Below, one piece after another: positions 25,601 through 38,929 of a DNA stretch of 64,000 bases (the stretch's first letter is position 1; each line of letters begins with the position of its first letter). The notes under the pieces were generated by a model. That model saw only the letters and a list, made by a program, of their open reading frames with translations. It was not told the origin of the DNA and did not search any database. A program made the position numbers and the translations under genes. The stretch is from Canna indica (lineage: Eukaryota; Streptophyta; Magnoliopsida; Zingiberales; Cannaceae), in assembly GCA_034359265.1 (NCBI GenBank), contig CP136891.1, forward strand, positions 52,716,501 through 52,780,500. The letters run 5' to 3'.

Positions 25601-28600
25601 GGTAGACCATAAACCCACGCAGGGTAGAATAGATAGTCTCTTTGTTTGAAGAAGACGGGAAGCTTTACGATGGCCAAAGTGAGCTCAGAGAAACCATTAA
25701 ACATGTGGACCGTAGTCAAGAAGAACAAAGCTCCCATGTAAACCACTCCATCATTGACTGAATCGTGGTGCATGTTGGTTCTTAAAAATAGAGTCATTGT
25801 GATGGTTGTTAAGATCATGAGCTGCAGGCAAAAAATTAAATCAGAATATGTAATAGTTATGAAAATTATAGAGTTATAGTTAGGGTGGTTTATGCTCACT
25901 TGGAATGCTCTAAAAGCATATACAAAGGAGTTCCTTTTCACCAGCAATATCTCTCTTGACATGCAAACTTTGAGAAGATCCATCTTGCTAACACCATATC
26001 TTGATGTGGTCAGAGCTGCAGGGTGGCTATTCCTTTTGTCAAATGGCATAGAAAGTTCTCTTGCAAGCTCCTGACCCACATGGAATGACCAAAATGCATC
26101 TGCAAATTCCTTGGCAGGCACATATCTGTAAGGTAATTCATTGTGTATCCAATACTGCTGCTGATCCTTCCTTGATGTCACCTGCAAACATGCATCGCCA
26201 AAATATTCATCATAATGTTTTTTTGCCAGCTACAACTAAAGTTGACTACTTAGTGTGATGCTTCTGTTTCTTTATCTTACTTCTTGCAGGAAGTCTGCAA
26301 CACCTTTCCTCTCAGGACATCTGAAGCCCATCGATTCGAAAAACTCAAGTACATGCTCACGAGGCCCGTGATAAACAATTTGTCCATCTGACAGAAGAAT
26401 TATATCATCAAAGAGTTGATATGTCTCCGGTGCTGGTTGAAGCAAGGAAATCACAGCGGTTCCACTGAGGATGTGAATCATTTGCCTGAAACAATTCACA
26501 ATTTGAAATGTGGTGGAGCTGTCCAGACCAGTGGATATCTCATCCATGAACAGTGCTCTTGATGGCCCAACAATCATCTCACCTGTACACATTGGTTTTC
26601 ACCAGAGACCAACATAACTCAGACAACTCACCAACAGAAAGACAACATGAATCTATTAATAGGATATTTGTTTAAGATAATATCTTGATCTTAAAGTAGA
26701 TATTTGTTTATATGTATACCTGTTGTTACGCGTTTCTTTTGTCCTCCAGAGATGCCTCTCATTACTTCATCTCCTACCATGGTGTCAGCACAGGTTTCTA
26801 GTCCCAAAATCTATTAATAGGAAAATATAATATAAATCCAAGTCAATCATGTAAAAATTTAGAGGATTTTCCTTACTGGATGTCAATACCATGATAAGTA
26901 ATTGATACCTTTAGGATATAATCAGTAATTACTCTGGATTCCTGTCCTTTGACTGAGGTTGCCTGTGAAGCAAGAACATATTGAACTTGAAATGGACGGT
27001 GGCCTTAGAATACCATTATTTTGGTTTAAAAATGTTAGCATCATGATCCATTAGAAGACCATGGTACTTTACCTTCATGAAGACATCAAGATCAGGATCT
27101 GGCTTGATGTTTTCAGCCTTCTCTCTTCTGGCTAGCTCAGTTAACATATCTGTTCCATAATATATATATAAGTAGCTAATTCAAGAAATATTGCCATAAG
27201 CATGTTAATTTGTATCCAAATAGAACAGGAACACTTACCATAACGAGTACCTACTCCTTGGCAGCTGGCTGAGAATTCTAAGGTTTCTCGCACTGTCATC
27301 TCCGCTATATGCAGATCATATTGACCGATATATGCAGCTGTTCTTTGGGAAACAAACTCATCCATGTTATGCCCATTATAAGTAACTCTTCCTTCCACCT
27401 ATTTTTGTTTTGTAATAGTAATGTTAGGTAAGTTTTTGGAAAAACTTATGATTTATGATAATTGTCAAAGAGGTCAACAATAAAATTTACCTTGAGCTCT
27501 GAGTTTAATTTTCCGGCAAGAGCCAACAACAATGTGGTCTTTCCGGAGCCTGGAGGACCTAGTAGCAGTGTCATCCTAAAAATTGAAGAACAGTTAATGA
27601 GGAAAGAACATCACAACATTCTAGTTCCAAGAAAGAAAATGTTTCTTTACCTGCCTGGCTTGATGATTCCACTTATATCATGGAGGATGCTTAATTGTTT
27701 TTTCTTGGTTGGTAGCAGATGAAGAAAGTTAGCCAGGGACTACAGCAAGGAAATCAAAGTGCCAACATGCTGATCAGAATTAAGGTTCACAAATGGAAAA
27801 TAAAGAATATTGACACTTCCCTCTTAGGCTATAACATGTCAAGTACCTCAAGAGCATTCAGAGTCGAGCTAAAAAAAGTTGGTAGTCCTCTTTTCCCCAC
27901 ATAAGCTTCAGCTCCTATGCTGATGTGCTCATATCGCACTTCAATGGTAGGAAAAGCAAGTCCAACTCTGAAGGACAAATAAGCACATGCGAGGGATAAA
28001 TCAAAATATCTCACATCCATTAGTGAGAAACTAAAATCATCATTTCGCCAACACATTTTCATATAAGTGTGAAGTGGAAGGACGACCCATATGAATTAAT
28101 CAAAATTTATGGACAGAAAAATGCAGACAGTTCAAGGGGCAGCAAGCAGAGAATAAACATGATTGACCCAAAAAAACAGAGACAAAGTGTGACATAGCGC
28201 TATCTCTAGGAGGAGCCTCACGATAAACCTACTCAATCGACAGCACGAGTTTTGGACTCAAAAATCCTCATGTTATGTTCTCGATCTCCATATTGAACAG
28301 ATACACCTAATGAACTGGTACATCGCAACAAGGCCTCATGTTTCAGAAGCCAGGCAACAAGAGGATCAAGGAGGTCATCGACAGAATTTGGGAACCTCAG
28401 GCTGGGTAACAGTAGATTGTTGCCATTCAAAACAAATTGGCAGAAATCATTCTGCCAATACATTGATCTCTTGAAAACGAACAAACTTAGATTTGGGAAC
28501 GTTGGAGGAGAAACTGATCAGATCTTTTTACTGTTGGACAGGATCGGGCAGTCTCTCTTCAATAAGAATGCATGCAAAGCCCCAATGAAGATTTTTTCTT

Positions 28601-29327
28601 TTACTCGAGATTCAAGAAGAAGTTGTCACATGACCTTCACTACAAATTACTATTGCTCCATGCTTTCTCATCTCATATACCTCTTGAGATGGAGCCATGT
28701 AGGGTTCACCCGCCAGGGTTAATCAAATTGCAGAAATCACCTTAAAACCTTAACAAAACCTGATGAGAGGAGGATATGGCCACGAACCCGACAAGCTAAG
28801 AGTTTTAGAGACCAGAACTCCAAAAGCCCCTTAAACGTCGAAGATTGCATTCCCCCAACGCAACTTAATGGTTCTGAGAGAAAGATTGAACGAAAGGGAA
28901 ACCAGAGAGAGAGACGACACAGAGCTATACATCTTTCAATTCGTTTCCAAGAACAAGAACCAAATAAAACACCTGTTCATCCAACCAAAAACTCTCACCT
29001 ATGAATGCGGTCCCTGAGATTTAAGAGAAACCTCTCGTTGTCCTCCTCCACAACCCGCACGAGCCTCCCCATTAACATCTTGCGCTGGTGGAAGTCGAGC
29101 CGGTGGACGTCGATTTCCCCGCCCATGCCCTCCGGCACATTCAAAATCCCCTTGCGCACACGGGCGACGGTGGGCAACCTCTCGAGGGCCGCCCATCTGA
29201 GCGCCTCCTCGTCATCTTCCTCGACGCGGGAGGACGATCGCGAGAAGACGGCGTCCTGCCCCAGCGACCAGATGGAGGAGCTGCCCAGCCGCGCGCTGCC
29301 GGATCTATAGGCGTCACGGATATCCAT
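19636..29327 (-). CDS. Full-size ABCG/PDR transporter, 24 exons, intact
   Basis: Plasma-membrane ATP-driven exporter of the pleiotropic drug resistance type; plant members move terpenoids, hormones or other small molecules, and the substrate here cannot be read. Exons, 5' to 3': 29327-28999, 27967-27847, 27739-27651, 27575-27491, 27398-27239, 27149-27073, 26962-26909, 26810-26720, 26582-26281, 26181-25900, 25821-25505, 25418-25258, 25159-25056, 24969-24813, 24742-24629, 24553-24432, 24331-23999, 21726-21436, 21346-21263, 21197-21064, 20985-20758, 20674-20503, 20235-19981, 19893-19636. All junctions are GT-AG and phases agree; total 1439 aa, normal for the family. Order is NBD1-TMD1-NBD2-TMD2. 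Walker [10 protein letters not shown] is at 186-194, ISGGQ at 325-329, Walker B D349/E350. Walker [10 protein letters not shown] is at 887-895, LSTEQ at 994-998, D1018/E1019. The N-terminus ([20 protein letters not shown]) and C-terminus (KFLNFQKR) resemble the NtPDR1/AtABCG40 group; that assignment is tentative. Confidence 0.95.
21933..23972. mobile_element. Non-autonomous CACTA-type element in intron 17 of the ABC transporter
   Basis: The left end is CACTACAAGAAAAATAAG; the right end, reverse-complemented, is CACCACAAAAAATC. Flanking triplets are TAT and CAT (two of three match). Both subterminal zones carry many TGACGGA/TCCGTCAC words in both orientations, the expected transposase-binding repeats. 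The ~2.04-kb body has no transposase and nothing gene-like. The splice sites of the host intron are outside it, so splicing should survive. Confidence 0.75.
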
Positions 29328-29453
29328 TCAGAGCCAAATCTAGTTCCGATGGTGGGGAAGTAGACAGGCCGTGGCAGGAATCGGCCACTTCGCCGGCGAG
29401 AGAGGTGGTGGGAGAGCGGAGTAGGGAGAGTGACGAGGATAGTTTAAATGAAC

Positions 29454-29460
29454 TTTTATA
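29454..29460 (-). promoter_or_regulatory. TATA box of the ABC transporter gene
   Basis: On the minus strand the sequence reads ACTATAAAAG, about 127 bp before the ATG. It is followed by a C/T-rich leader, which suits a start near 29425. Confidence 0.6.
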
Positions 29461-32400
29461 GTCCGCATTTTGCCATTATTTATTTATTTATAATATAAAA
29501 AAATATTAATTTAATATGACAAATTAATCTGCTTAATTACATCAATAAGTCAATAGTCTAACAATAGTCTTCTAAATAAATGCCATTCTTATAATGGAAG
29601 AGTTTGTTATGTCCGCTTTTTACCGAATCCGGAATTGTAAGATCAAAAGGATAAAAATTAGAAATGTAAAAAAAAAGAAGATAGCCGAATAAAAATTTGA
29701 CAGGATACCTTTAATGCCCTTATGTTATTTTAATAAAAACAAAATATTATTCTACCAACCTAGATAAAAATATTCAATCATCATCTCTCATTTTCCAACG
29801 TCATTAATACTTTAAGGACTTTCTGAATCTTTTTTCTCTACCGTACAAGATTCTAAATAAGATATTAGGAATCCCTGAAGAGTAAAATTTGGATAAGAAA
29901 AAATGGAGAGAAGAATAAAGAAAAGAAAAAGATAAGAGCAAAATGTTGAAATTTTTTTTGAAATTTTAATTTAATTTTCATTGGTCGAAAATCGATAAAG
30001 AGGCGAAAGAAGAAGATGACAAATAGTGGATGTCGGCGCAGTTCAAATAAGAGAAGATGACAAATAGTGAATGTCGGCGTAGTTCAAATAGAGAGACCAA
30101 ATTTTTTTTTTGTGGTTCAGTATATTATTTCATTAATATTTTATTTTTGTTAAAATAATATATAAGGGTATTAAAGATATATTGTCAAAATTGGTAATGA
30201 TTTTTTTAATTTTTTAATTTTTCTAATTTTTTTTTTAATTTTTTTAATCATAATTTTAAATATGGTAAAAAGTTGTTCTCATGTCTATGTGCGAAGTACC
30301 GTAAAAAATAGTTCATTCCAAATTTGCCATATTGGATACTTGCTTTTTTATTATTTAACTTTGAACTTTTCATATATTTTTTTTGAACTTTTTCATTAAA
30401 TTATGTTGTTGTAGTGTTGTAAATGTGATTTAGTTTATTTTTGGCATGGTACACGTCATCTTTACAGTACTTTTTTTTATCACTTTCCTCATCAATAGTC
30501 AACAAAATTGACTTTTTGTTTTTGCAATATTTTCAAATAAACTTGTGATTTAATAGGAAAAGAAAGGGGACGAAATAAATTTAGCAAATGATCAAAAATG
30601 GGAATTTATTGTTTAAAATTGACCAAAATAGAAATTTGTTCATTAAAATCAGAACTAACTTTTATAATATATCATGAATGCTTTCGTATGTTATTATAAC
30701 AGGATAGAAGATAAGAAAAAGGAGTTAGAATTTTTTTAATGTTCAACAAATATTATTTAATATTCTATTATATTAAAATAACATATGAGGGTATTTAAGA
30801 TATACTGAAAATGTTTTCTGATTTTGGCCAAAATATTTTCAATTTCCTATTTTGATGAAACTAGAATAACAAATTTCGATTTTGGTCAATTTATACTAAA
30901 AATAAATTTAGTCATTTTAATTATTTTAATTTTCTACGTATGAAAATGAATTTGGAGATTCCAATTAATTTTATTTTCTATATTTAATTTAGGTTAATTT
31001 TACTATATGCCGATGTTGTCATCACTTTTTTTTACGACTCTCCTCATAAAAATTTAACAAATAAATTAGTTATTTTATTTTGATATTTTTTTTATAAGAA
31101 TATTTTTATATTCTTCTAAAGATGTGTCTAATAATCTTCCTAATCACTCACAATGACATGAATTATAATTTCATTAATAATCATTAGTAATTTATTACGT
31201 ACGAGTATTAGGAGGATTATTAAACATATTAATTAAGAGGATTTAGTATTTTTGTTTTAATTATAGGTGAATAATCAAATAAGCATGCATTAATAAATAT
31301 TATTCTTTATTTTATAATCATTACTTAGTTTATTATTTGTGATAACTAATAATACGAAGCTTCCGTTATTTATTTGATGCATGGATATATGCAGCTAGCT
31401 AATTAATTAATGTTGAGTACGTTGTGGAGTGCTGCTGCCAACGTCTGCATGCATTAAAAAAAAAGGAAAAAAAAAGAAAAAAAGAAAAAAGTCTGCATGC
31501 ATCTCCAAATCATCAAATGAGTGCATGCATAGACTATTTCCAAGACTCCAACTGCTTGCGCATATTTAAATTACCCAGGAAGTGCATTAACATTTTCCTC
31601 TGCAGTTGGTGCGTTGGTGCTGCAAGGAACGCATGCAAATCCTTCGTGTAATTAAATAAGGACTAGTTGAGAAGCTCGTCCTCACAAATATATATAAATA
31701 AATATATTTTTATTTAAAAAAATAAATAATATTTTATTCAAATATAATATTTTTATAAATTTATTGCTAATAAATTAAGCATAAAAATAAATGTTTATGA
31801 AAAATAAAGTTAAATTTATAATCATAAAAATAATAAAATATTACATTAATATTTTTAAGAGAAAAAAATTGAGTTTTATACATAAATAATGATTTTATAT
31901 ACTTGTCCGTATTTATTTTAAAATATGCTTATTTTATAGAGAATAATTTTTTGATTAAAAATATTAATAGCGGTGACATTTGACATTAAAAAATCAAAGG
32001 AAATTATAGTAAAATCTATATATCTTTCAACAATCAAAATATTTAAAAAAATAAAAATAAAAATATTTTATAAGTAAATATCAAATATAATATGAATATA
32101 AGATAATAAATCGAGGAAAATGAGAAAATGATATATTTGAATTATTTTAAATCACATATATTTTTTTGATTTGAAATATTTTATTTTATTTTTTAATATA
32201 AAATAATTTAATATATTAAAAAATATTTTTATTTTTTATTCAAAATAATAATAAACATAAAATAAAAAATAGAAAAAATAGGCGCATGTGAAAAAAAAAA
32301 ACTTCTTCAACCCGTCAACAAAACTTGATTGCACGATTGCAGAAGGCACAACATGATTTAACTAATTTTGGATCATTCAAAACAATGTTGGAGACATCAT

Positions 32401-32659
32401 GTCAATATTTGGTAATGCTAAGCTATCCCACATTCATGTGTAGAGGGTACAATAATATGCTTTCAATGAGAGAATAATGGAATTTTAATTTTATGGTTAT
32501 GAATTGGCCATTAGAGCTAAACTTGAGAGCTTGAATAAAGTTATATAATTGATTTTAGATAAATAACTAAGCAACACTACATATATAACCCAGAAATTAA
32601 TTGATGGAACTTAATTAACTAACATATTTAGATATTGAATTTAAAGAAGAGTACAAAGG
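29461..32659. other. AT-rich intergenic region upstream of the ABC gene; no gene seen
   Basis: No open frame resembles a protein. The sequence is strongly AT-rich, especially 31680-32300. It includes a small poly(A) insertion at 31443-31502 and several CATGCA words nearby. Confidence 0.6.
31443..31502 (+). mobile_element. Poly(A)-only insertion with 12-bp target duplication
   Basis: GTCTGCATGCAT occurs at 31443-31454 and again at 31491-31502. Between them are only 36 bases, nearly all A with a few G. This is what an extremely 5'-truncated LINE/SINE-type retroposition would leave; duplication by slippage is the alternative. Confidence 0.5.
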
Positions 32660-33909
32660 TTGCTTTTTTTCCAAAAAACACAACTAAACTATATTAATCG
32701 GAAACAAAAATACAATGCCCCGAGAGAGAAAATGCTCAAGCTCATGGGGCCGACTAAGGGACCATACAATAGATTCTTGACGAATTTGAGCTTGGTTTGT
32801 TGTCTGATGGATAATTTTATTTACATATCTATTGTCATATATAATAGTAATATTATAAAAGGAGCTGCAATTTGATATAATATTTTTGTATAAAGCATGA
32901 GACTAAGGAGGCACAACATTTTGATTGAGGCAGTCCATCAGGATTTTGCAACCGAATTCAACCACGATTCCGATAAGATTTCTTTCCTTGGCCACAATAA
33001 GAGCATGATAAAATAGCATAAGCTTCATAGGAAATAACTGAGTTAGTGCGCAAAAATTTAGAATTCGCATAGATGCAATCACCTTGTGAGATCTAATAAT
33101 AAAACCAATACCACCATTATAGTTTAACACGAAACCATTGCAATTCAATTTTACAATGCCATTAGGGGGAGACCAATTGAGAATATTAGTTTCGTAAATA
33201 GGATGGCCCCTCAGGATTTGACTTTTTCATATATTGATATGTAAATGCAAGAATTCTACCCACAACATTATAAATGGTTGGCACAATTTCGGCATGCAAA
33301 ATATAATTTCTAAAAAATCAAATAAACCATAAGGTATTAACAATAATGGCTCAGGGTTCCTTGTCTTTAAAGAGACAAGAATCCCTACCAAAATACCATG
33401 AAATTCTATTGTTAAAATCCAAATTTAGTTTAATAGCTAAGGAAAACCAATGCTTAAAAGCAACAAAACATTCAAAAAATAGATGATGGGAAGTTTCTTC
33501 ACAAGAATCACATAAAACACATAAATTAGAATCAGAAATACACAAGTGAAATAATCTGGATCTAGTAAGAAGCTTACCCTGAAATTTTTTTCATAAAAAT
33601 AACTTTACCTTCATAAAAAATAATTTTTTTCATAATAATAAAAAAATTTCAAAGCTGAGACCAAATTGGATTAATAACAGTATAAACAAGTTCATTAGTT
33701 TTCATAAATTTGTAAGCATGAGAAGAGCAAGCCATACCATTCATACTATCCATCCAACAATAAAAATCATCATAGGGCTTTTCCGACAACTTAATATTCT
33801 CAATAGTCTCCCACATAGCAGTATCACAAATAGTCAAGCCAATAAATTTAGACCATTTATGGTCCATCATCAAATGGTTAATGAAAGTAGGATTCATAGC
33901 AATAGGTAA
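32660..33909 (-). pseudogene. LINE 3' segment: zinc-binding region, RNase H, poly(A) tail
   Basis: From the LTR insertion downwards the frame reads MNPTFINHLMMDHKW, then a zinc-binding RVT tail (CVLCDSCEETSHHLFFEC, Cys/His pattern intact) near 33540-33470. After a stop at about 33188 comes an RNase H-like block (LNCNGFVLNYNGGIGFIIR, ending QNVVPP) at 33150-32903. RNase H at the C-terminus is typical of some plant L1 elements. Several stops make it inactive. Confidence 0.8.
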
Positions 33910-34667
33910 TGTTGGGTGAAATAGTCACACTAGAGTGGGATGAATAGTGTGTTAACTAAATAATTAGCATATATTTTGATTTTAAACATTTTTTAGATTA
34001 CTTAGGCAAATTGCAATTTATCGACTAAATACGAAAGCAATAATAAAATAATTAAATACAAACAAATATAACAATGTTAACACAAAGATTTATAGTGGTT
34101 TGGCCCCAATGCCTACTCCACTATCTAAGCACCCCGCTAAGAATTTTCGAACTAAGTTTACTAGATTAAATTGGTTCCCTTACAAAGAGGACTTTGACCT
34201 GAAGAGTCTCACTCTTAATCTAAGGCACTTCCACACCCGAAAGTCTCTGCCTTCTTACAGAGAGCACTCTTCCACCTCAATCTTAAGGGACACCTCAACC
34301 AATCCTAGTAAGCTATGTTTACACAAGTGATTTTACACCTTCTACACTAAGGTGACCACTTACATCCAAGACCTAACACTAGGTCTTCTTACAAATTCAA
34401 ATACAATTAATTGAAGAACAAATTAAAAACAAGTCTATTACAAGAAGAGAAATAAAAGAACTTATCACAATGTAAATGCCTCTACTTATCTAGCCTAGCA
34501 CCCTTGATGAACCTTTGATGAAGAACTTTTTGAAGGTGAGGAATCAAGAGCTAGGATCGAAGAATCTTATCAATTTGAATGCTTGGAGGATGCTTGAGAT
34601 CACTCTTTGAAGGTTGTTTGCATCACAAATTATCTGGAAGAAGGAGCAAAAGAAGTTAGATGAGGGG

Positions 34668-34676
34668 TATTTATAA
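34668..34676 (-). promoter_or_regulatory. LTR TATA box
   Basis: TTATAAATA on the minus strand, framed by a GGGG/CCCC inverted pair; the same site is kept in the other LTR at 41175-41183. Confidence 0.65.
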
Positions 34677-34724
34677 CCCCTCAATGAAACGACAGCTCAA
34701 CGGGCGAAAAACTTGCCATTTCTG

Positions 34725-34960
34725 CGATCGATCAATCGATCGACCGCCCAGCGACCGCTGGCTTAATCGCGATGTTCAGTCGACTGATGGGTCAACCGAA
34801 TGAGTCGCGATTCTGCGATCCGCCATTCGATCAATCGATCGATCGACCGACGCCCGCACTGCTCATTTTTGGCCTCGATCGATCGATCGAAGTAGCCTTC
34901 TGCCATTTTTTCACCATCTTCGGTCGACCGAATTGGCTACTGCCAATTTTTTACACCATT
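34725..34960. repeat. CGATC-rich block in the LTR
   Basis: Many runs of (CGAT)n and GGTCGACCGA words, several self-complementary, occur upstream of the TATA box on the minus strand. It is mirrored in the other LTR at 41225-41390 and 58405-58505, and a weaker stretch lies at 37610-37665. Confidence 0.75.
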
Positions 34961-35262
34961 CGGTCAACCGAACCTGGGCTGACAATTTTTTTCTTTTGGT
35001 CTTCTCGTTTTGCGCTTAGTTTTTCGATTTCGTTCTTCAGCGTGCTTCAACTTGAAAGGCTTTCCATGTTTTCTTTTGATTTGTCCAAGCCATTTGTGCA
35101 CACATTGATTTGTTTCAAGATCGATCTTTATGCGCTTTGACTTGTTATTTATCGATCCTGCAATGTTCATACTTCAAGAATTTTGTTAAATAGATTTGGT
35201 TTGTTATCATCAAAATAGTCATGAAGAGAATAGAGCATGAAGGAATAAACGTTCAACCAACA

Positions 35263-35276
35263 ATCTCCCCCTTTTT
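35263..35276 (-). other. Polypurine tract
   Basis: Minus strand reads AAAAAGGGGGAGAT immediately before the 3' LTR, the classical Copia plus-strand primer. Confidence 0.85.
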
Positions 35277-35684
35277 GATGATGACAAACCATTGACGATA
35301 AAGAGCAAGAGAATATAGTATTTGTCAATTAGTATGAAGCATGAGTTTTATAGACGGATATATGAGAGCATTAAAAGGAATGAAATATTTATTTTGTATT
35401 TAGTGCTCCCCCTATCATTATGCATATATTTCTAACCCTCCCCCTATCATCTTGCCATACTATATATGATAACTCTCGCCCTTTTGTCATCCATCAAAAA
35501 AGATTTCAAACATAGCAAGTTTCAAAACAAAAGAACTCTATATTAGCATGTCATTCAAACATCAAATACCACTTACATTACTAACCATCGACAATATTCA
35601 ATCATGATAAGGAGTTTGCCAAATACATATAAAGTTGATCATCAAATACAAGTCCAGGAGATAACATCAAAACATTAAATAAGA

Positions 35685-36830
35685 CTAATCATCCTCTGGT
35701 GGTGGTGGTGGAGGTGGTAGATGCGACTGATAGTATTGTCACATCTCATCCACTTGTTGATCGTATTGGTCAACGCGTTGACCATACTCATCTATGTGCC
35801 GGCCATGGTCACCGATCATTATACCATACTCATCCATCTGACGACCGTACTCATCTAGGCGCTCTCTTATTCCTTTGTTCCATTCTAACTAGTCGATGTG
35901 AAACTGAGCAAAGCGATGCTCCAGATCACTTAGACGCGAAAGGGGAGTGTCGGATGATGAACTTCCACCAGCTTCACCCGCCTCCATGGTCATGTCATGA
36001 TCAGTGAGATCCTCAGGAGCCCCCCGCATTCTCTTACCATACTGATTTTCAAGGATCTTCATGCAGTTAAGAGATGATGAATCTATGGGTTTGGGTACAT
36101 GCTCTATTTCAAATCTAGATTTATTGACCCCAGCAGTATATATAAAGTGAGAAATCACTGAGGCATATGGTAGGGCTTGCTTTCTTGAGGCATAAACATC
36201 TGCTATATACCGAAGCATAAGATCAAGGACGTCTATGGGTATGCGAGACATGACACATGAGAGTACCCTAGAACTCATAGTGGTTACCTCATCATAGTGC
36301 CCTGCTCTAGGAAGAATATTATATGCAATGAAGAGGTGCATAATCCTAGCAGTGATTGAAAGTTTGATGCTTTGGGTAGGGATCATTCCCTGATAGTCCT
36401 CAGGACAGATGGCTGATATAACTTCATGAGTAGAAAAATCCTCATGAAAGCGGTGTGTGGATATCTTATAAATTTGTCTTCCTAATAGAGGAAACCCAAA
36501 TGCATCTCTAATTTCTGATTCGGTGATCACTATAGATTTTCCCAAAATTTCAGATCGGAGAACTAGTTCATCACCGAATCTTGCCTTTTCTATCACAAGG
36601 TTGGAGAAGAAGGCTTTTATCAGAATGGGACATACGGGTACTTGCTTTCCTATAAACTCTACCCATCCCATGCTAGCAAGTTTACTTCTAATGTCAAATT
36701 ATTCTAGGTCACCTAAATTAACTGGACGTGTCTGTAGGATAGCTCTACCTACAAACCTAGGAGCTTGTGTCTTGCTTAAAGAGGTCAAAAGGTTATCAAA
36801 CAAACTTGGGAGCTTTGTCTTGGGTTCCAT
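35685..36830 (-). pseudogene. env-like / 'putative plant transposon protein' (Transposase_32-type) ORF
   Basis: Starts at the ATG at 36830 (MEPKTKLPSLFDNLL), meets a TAA near 36698, and is then open from 36671 to 35889 (260 codons: VLRSEILGKSIVITESEI, FGFPLLGRQIYKI, RIMHLFIAYNILPRAGHYDE). Two further stops interrupt a C-terminal tail with a repeated DEYG(R/Q) pattern (likely coiled coil) that ends in a poly-proline stretch. This domain is widespread in plant retroelements; its role is not known, and no membrane segment or signal peptide is visible, so 'env-like' describes position only. Confidence 0.7.
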
Positions 36831-38929
36831 TCTACAAGACAATTAGGATGATGTGTAGATGATTAGTTTTGATGAGAGATGCATGCTTTTTAAAGCAATG
36901 AGAAGAAAAAAATCACTTTTAAGATTGACATAAATTCATGCAAGACCTCCCAAAAAAATGGATTTTAACATTAAATCTCATTATGTGAGTCCAAACAAAA
37001 TATATAAATGGAAATAAAAATAGGATCCAAAAAAATATAAAATGAGCCATAAATAAGAGAGCACACATATATTTGAATTATTTAAAACGAACTTTTGTTT
37101 TGGCTAGACGAGGATTAGAAAATTTTCTAATTGACCAAAAAAAATTCTTTTAAGAAGGACAAAATAAATGTTGAGAATAACTCATGAAAGAAAGCAAGAA
37201 AGAACTTGTGCTCGAGTCATTGAAAAAAAACAAAATAAATGTTGAATCATTTAAAGAAAACATGATATATTTTGATTTTTCTTCCCTAAAAACTTGTTTT
37301 TGAGGTAAATATCCCAAGGAAAATTATCATCCAAGAAAAAGAAACATGAATCACGTTTTTATGGATGAATCAAGACATTGAGAGAGGAAGATATGAAGGA
37401 ACCGCACAACATTGAGTATAACCTCATGAATGATAGCTAAAGATCAAACATTTTACCTTGGAGAAGAAGTAGAAAGCCTAGAAGAAAGGGAAGAGGGGTA
37501 CGTTTAGCAGTCGATTGGATGGGCAAGGAAGCCCTAGTTTCGGGCTTAAGAACTTGAGTTGAAGGGTTTGGATCAAATCTGGCGGAAAAATGGACGAATC
37601 AGATGGTTTTTTGTCTGTCGGTCAATCGGGCGGTCGCACGTCGATCGACTGCTCGATCTGCCATGAGTTTTTAACCCTTAAAGAAAAATTATTTTTGAGA
37701 TATGTGTATATTTAAATTTTATAAAAATTTTCCCACATGAACTAGACTTCATGAGGATTCCAAAAAATCAAAAATTACTCAAAAAGGATATCTCTACAAT
37801 TTTCTAGAAACTCTACAAGTTCTTAGTGGCATTTTTGTAAATACAAGTCATTAGTCCAACTATTTCAGATTTTATTCAAACTTTCTAGATACCAACATAT
37901 GATCATTTAAAGAATGTTTGTTGAGTTTGAGACAAATATAAGGTCATTTCGTCAAGAATTTTATCTTAGTATCATTTTGTTCAAAAGACAAGCATATTAC
38001 TATGAAGTTGCTAATTATCAATCCTTAACTTATACTCATGTTTTTTTTTCAAGTATAGACACATGAGCACTTAATATGAGTAAATCTAAATATGTTTTCC
38101 AATTACTAGCTCAAAATGATAGTCTCTAATGTGAATTTTAACTTAGAGCAAATTTCAGTCGATCAAAATATCATAAAATTTCTTAAGATATCAAAGTTTT
38201 ACCTACTCATGTAATTTCATAGATTTGGCATTCAAAAATAATCATGAGTATAGAGTCATCATGAGAGCATAAACATTCAATATTCTACAAAGATTCTGCC
38301 AAATTTAAACTCATACCTCATTCTTGGAGTCTTGCCAAACTTGTCATTTACCTTTCAGTTTTCTTCATGGCAGTTTAGTCTTTCATTAACATTCATAACT
38401 TGCAAGTAGACTTCATTAGTAGATTTCATGAAAATAAAGCTACTAGCAAGTAACCCAAACCAAATAGCAAAGGGAGAAATCAAGTATCATTTTCAAAGTC
38501 CGCTTTGCTGACTAGTTTGAGATTTGTTTTAAAATATGTTGTAATGTATCCAAAATGAATTTTTAAGAGATCATAAATATAATATTAATGAAAACATGAT
38601 CTCCAACCCTTTCTATTGGTTGAAAACCAAAAGGCCAACAATAAGCCTACGATTTAGAACCACAAGGTCGCTTAGGCCCATTACAGGCCACATAAGTTAC
38701 CTAAGAGACCGAAAATCAAAAATCAAAAATTATTTGATAAAACAATACCAAGAGCGGTAAGAATCAACTCGAATTAAACAAGTATCATAAGCTCCAACTT
38801 GAATGAATTCAAATAAAGTAAAGGAGATGATACCAAGTTTACTTAGATGCCAATTTTCATTCCTAAGGCATCATGATGACTTGAAGTTGCAACCTTGAGG
38901 TGATGTATCCTTCAAGCCCTCAAGCAACT
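36831..38929. other. Non-coding interior of the retrotransposon in place of pol
   Basis: About 2.1 kb of AT-rich sequence with no recognisable integrase, RT or RNase H in either strand; it lies between gag and the env-like ORF. Confidence 0.7.

Larger units (their letters stand above)
33910..35262 (-). repeat. 3' LTR of the pol-less retrotransposon (intact, 1353 bp)
   Basis: Plus-strand ends are TGTTGGGTGAAAT and TTCAACCAACA. It contains a minus-strand TATA box near 34668 and a CGATC-rich block at 34725-34960. Confidence 0.9.
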
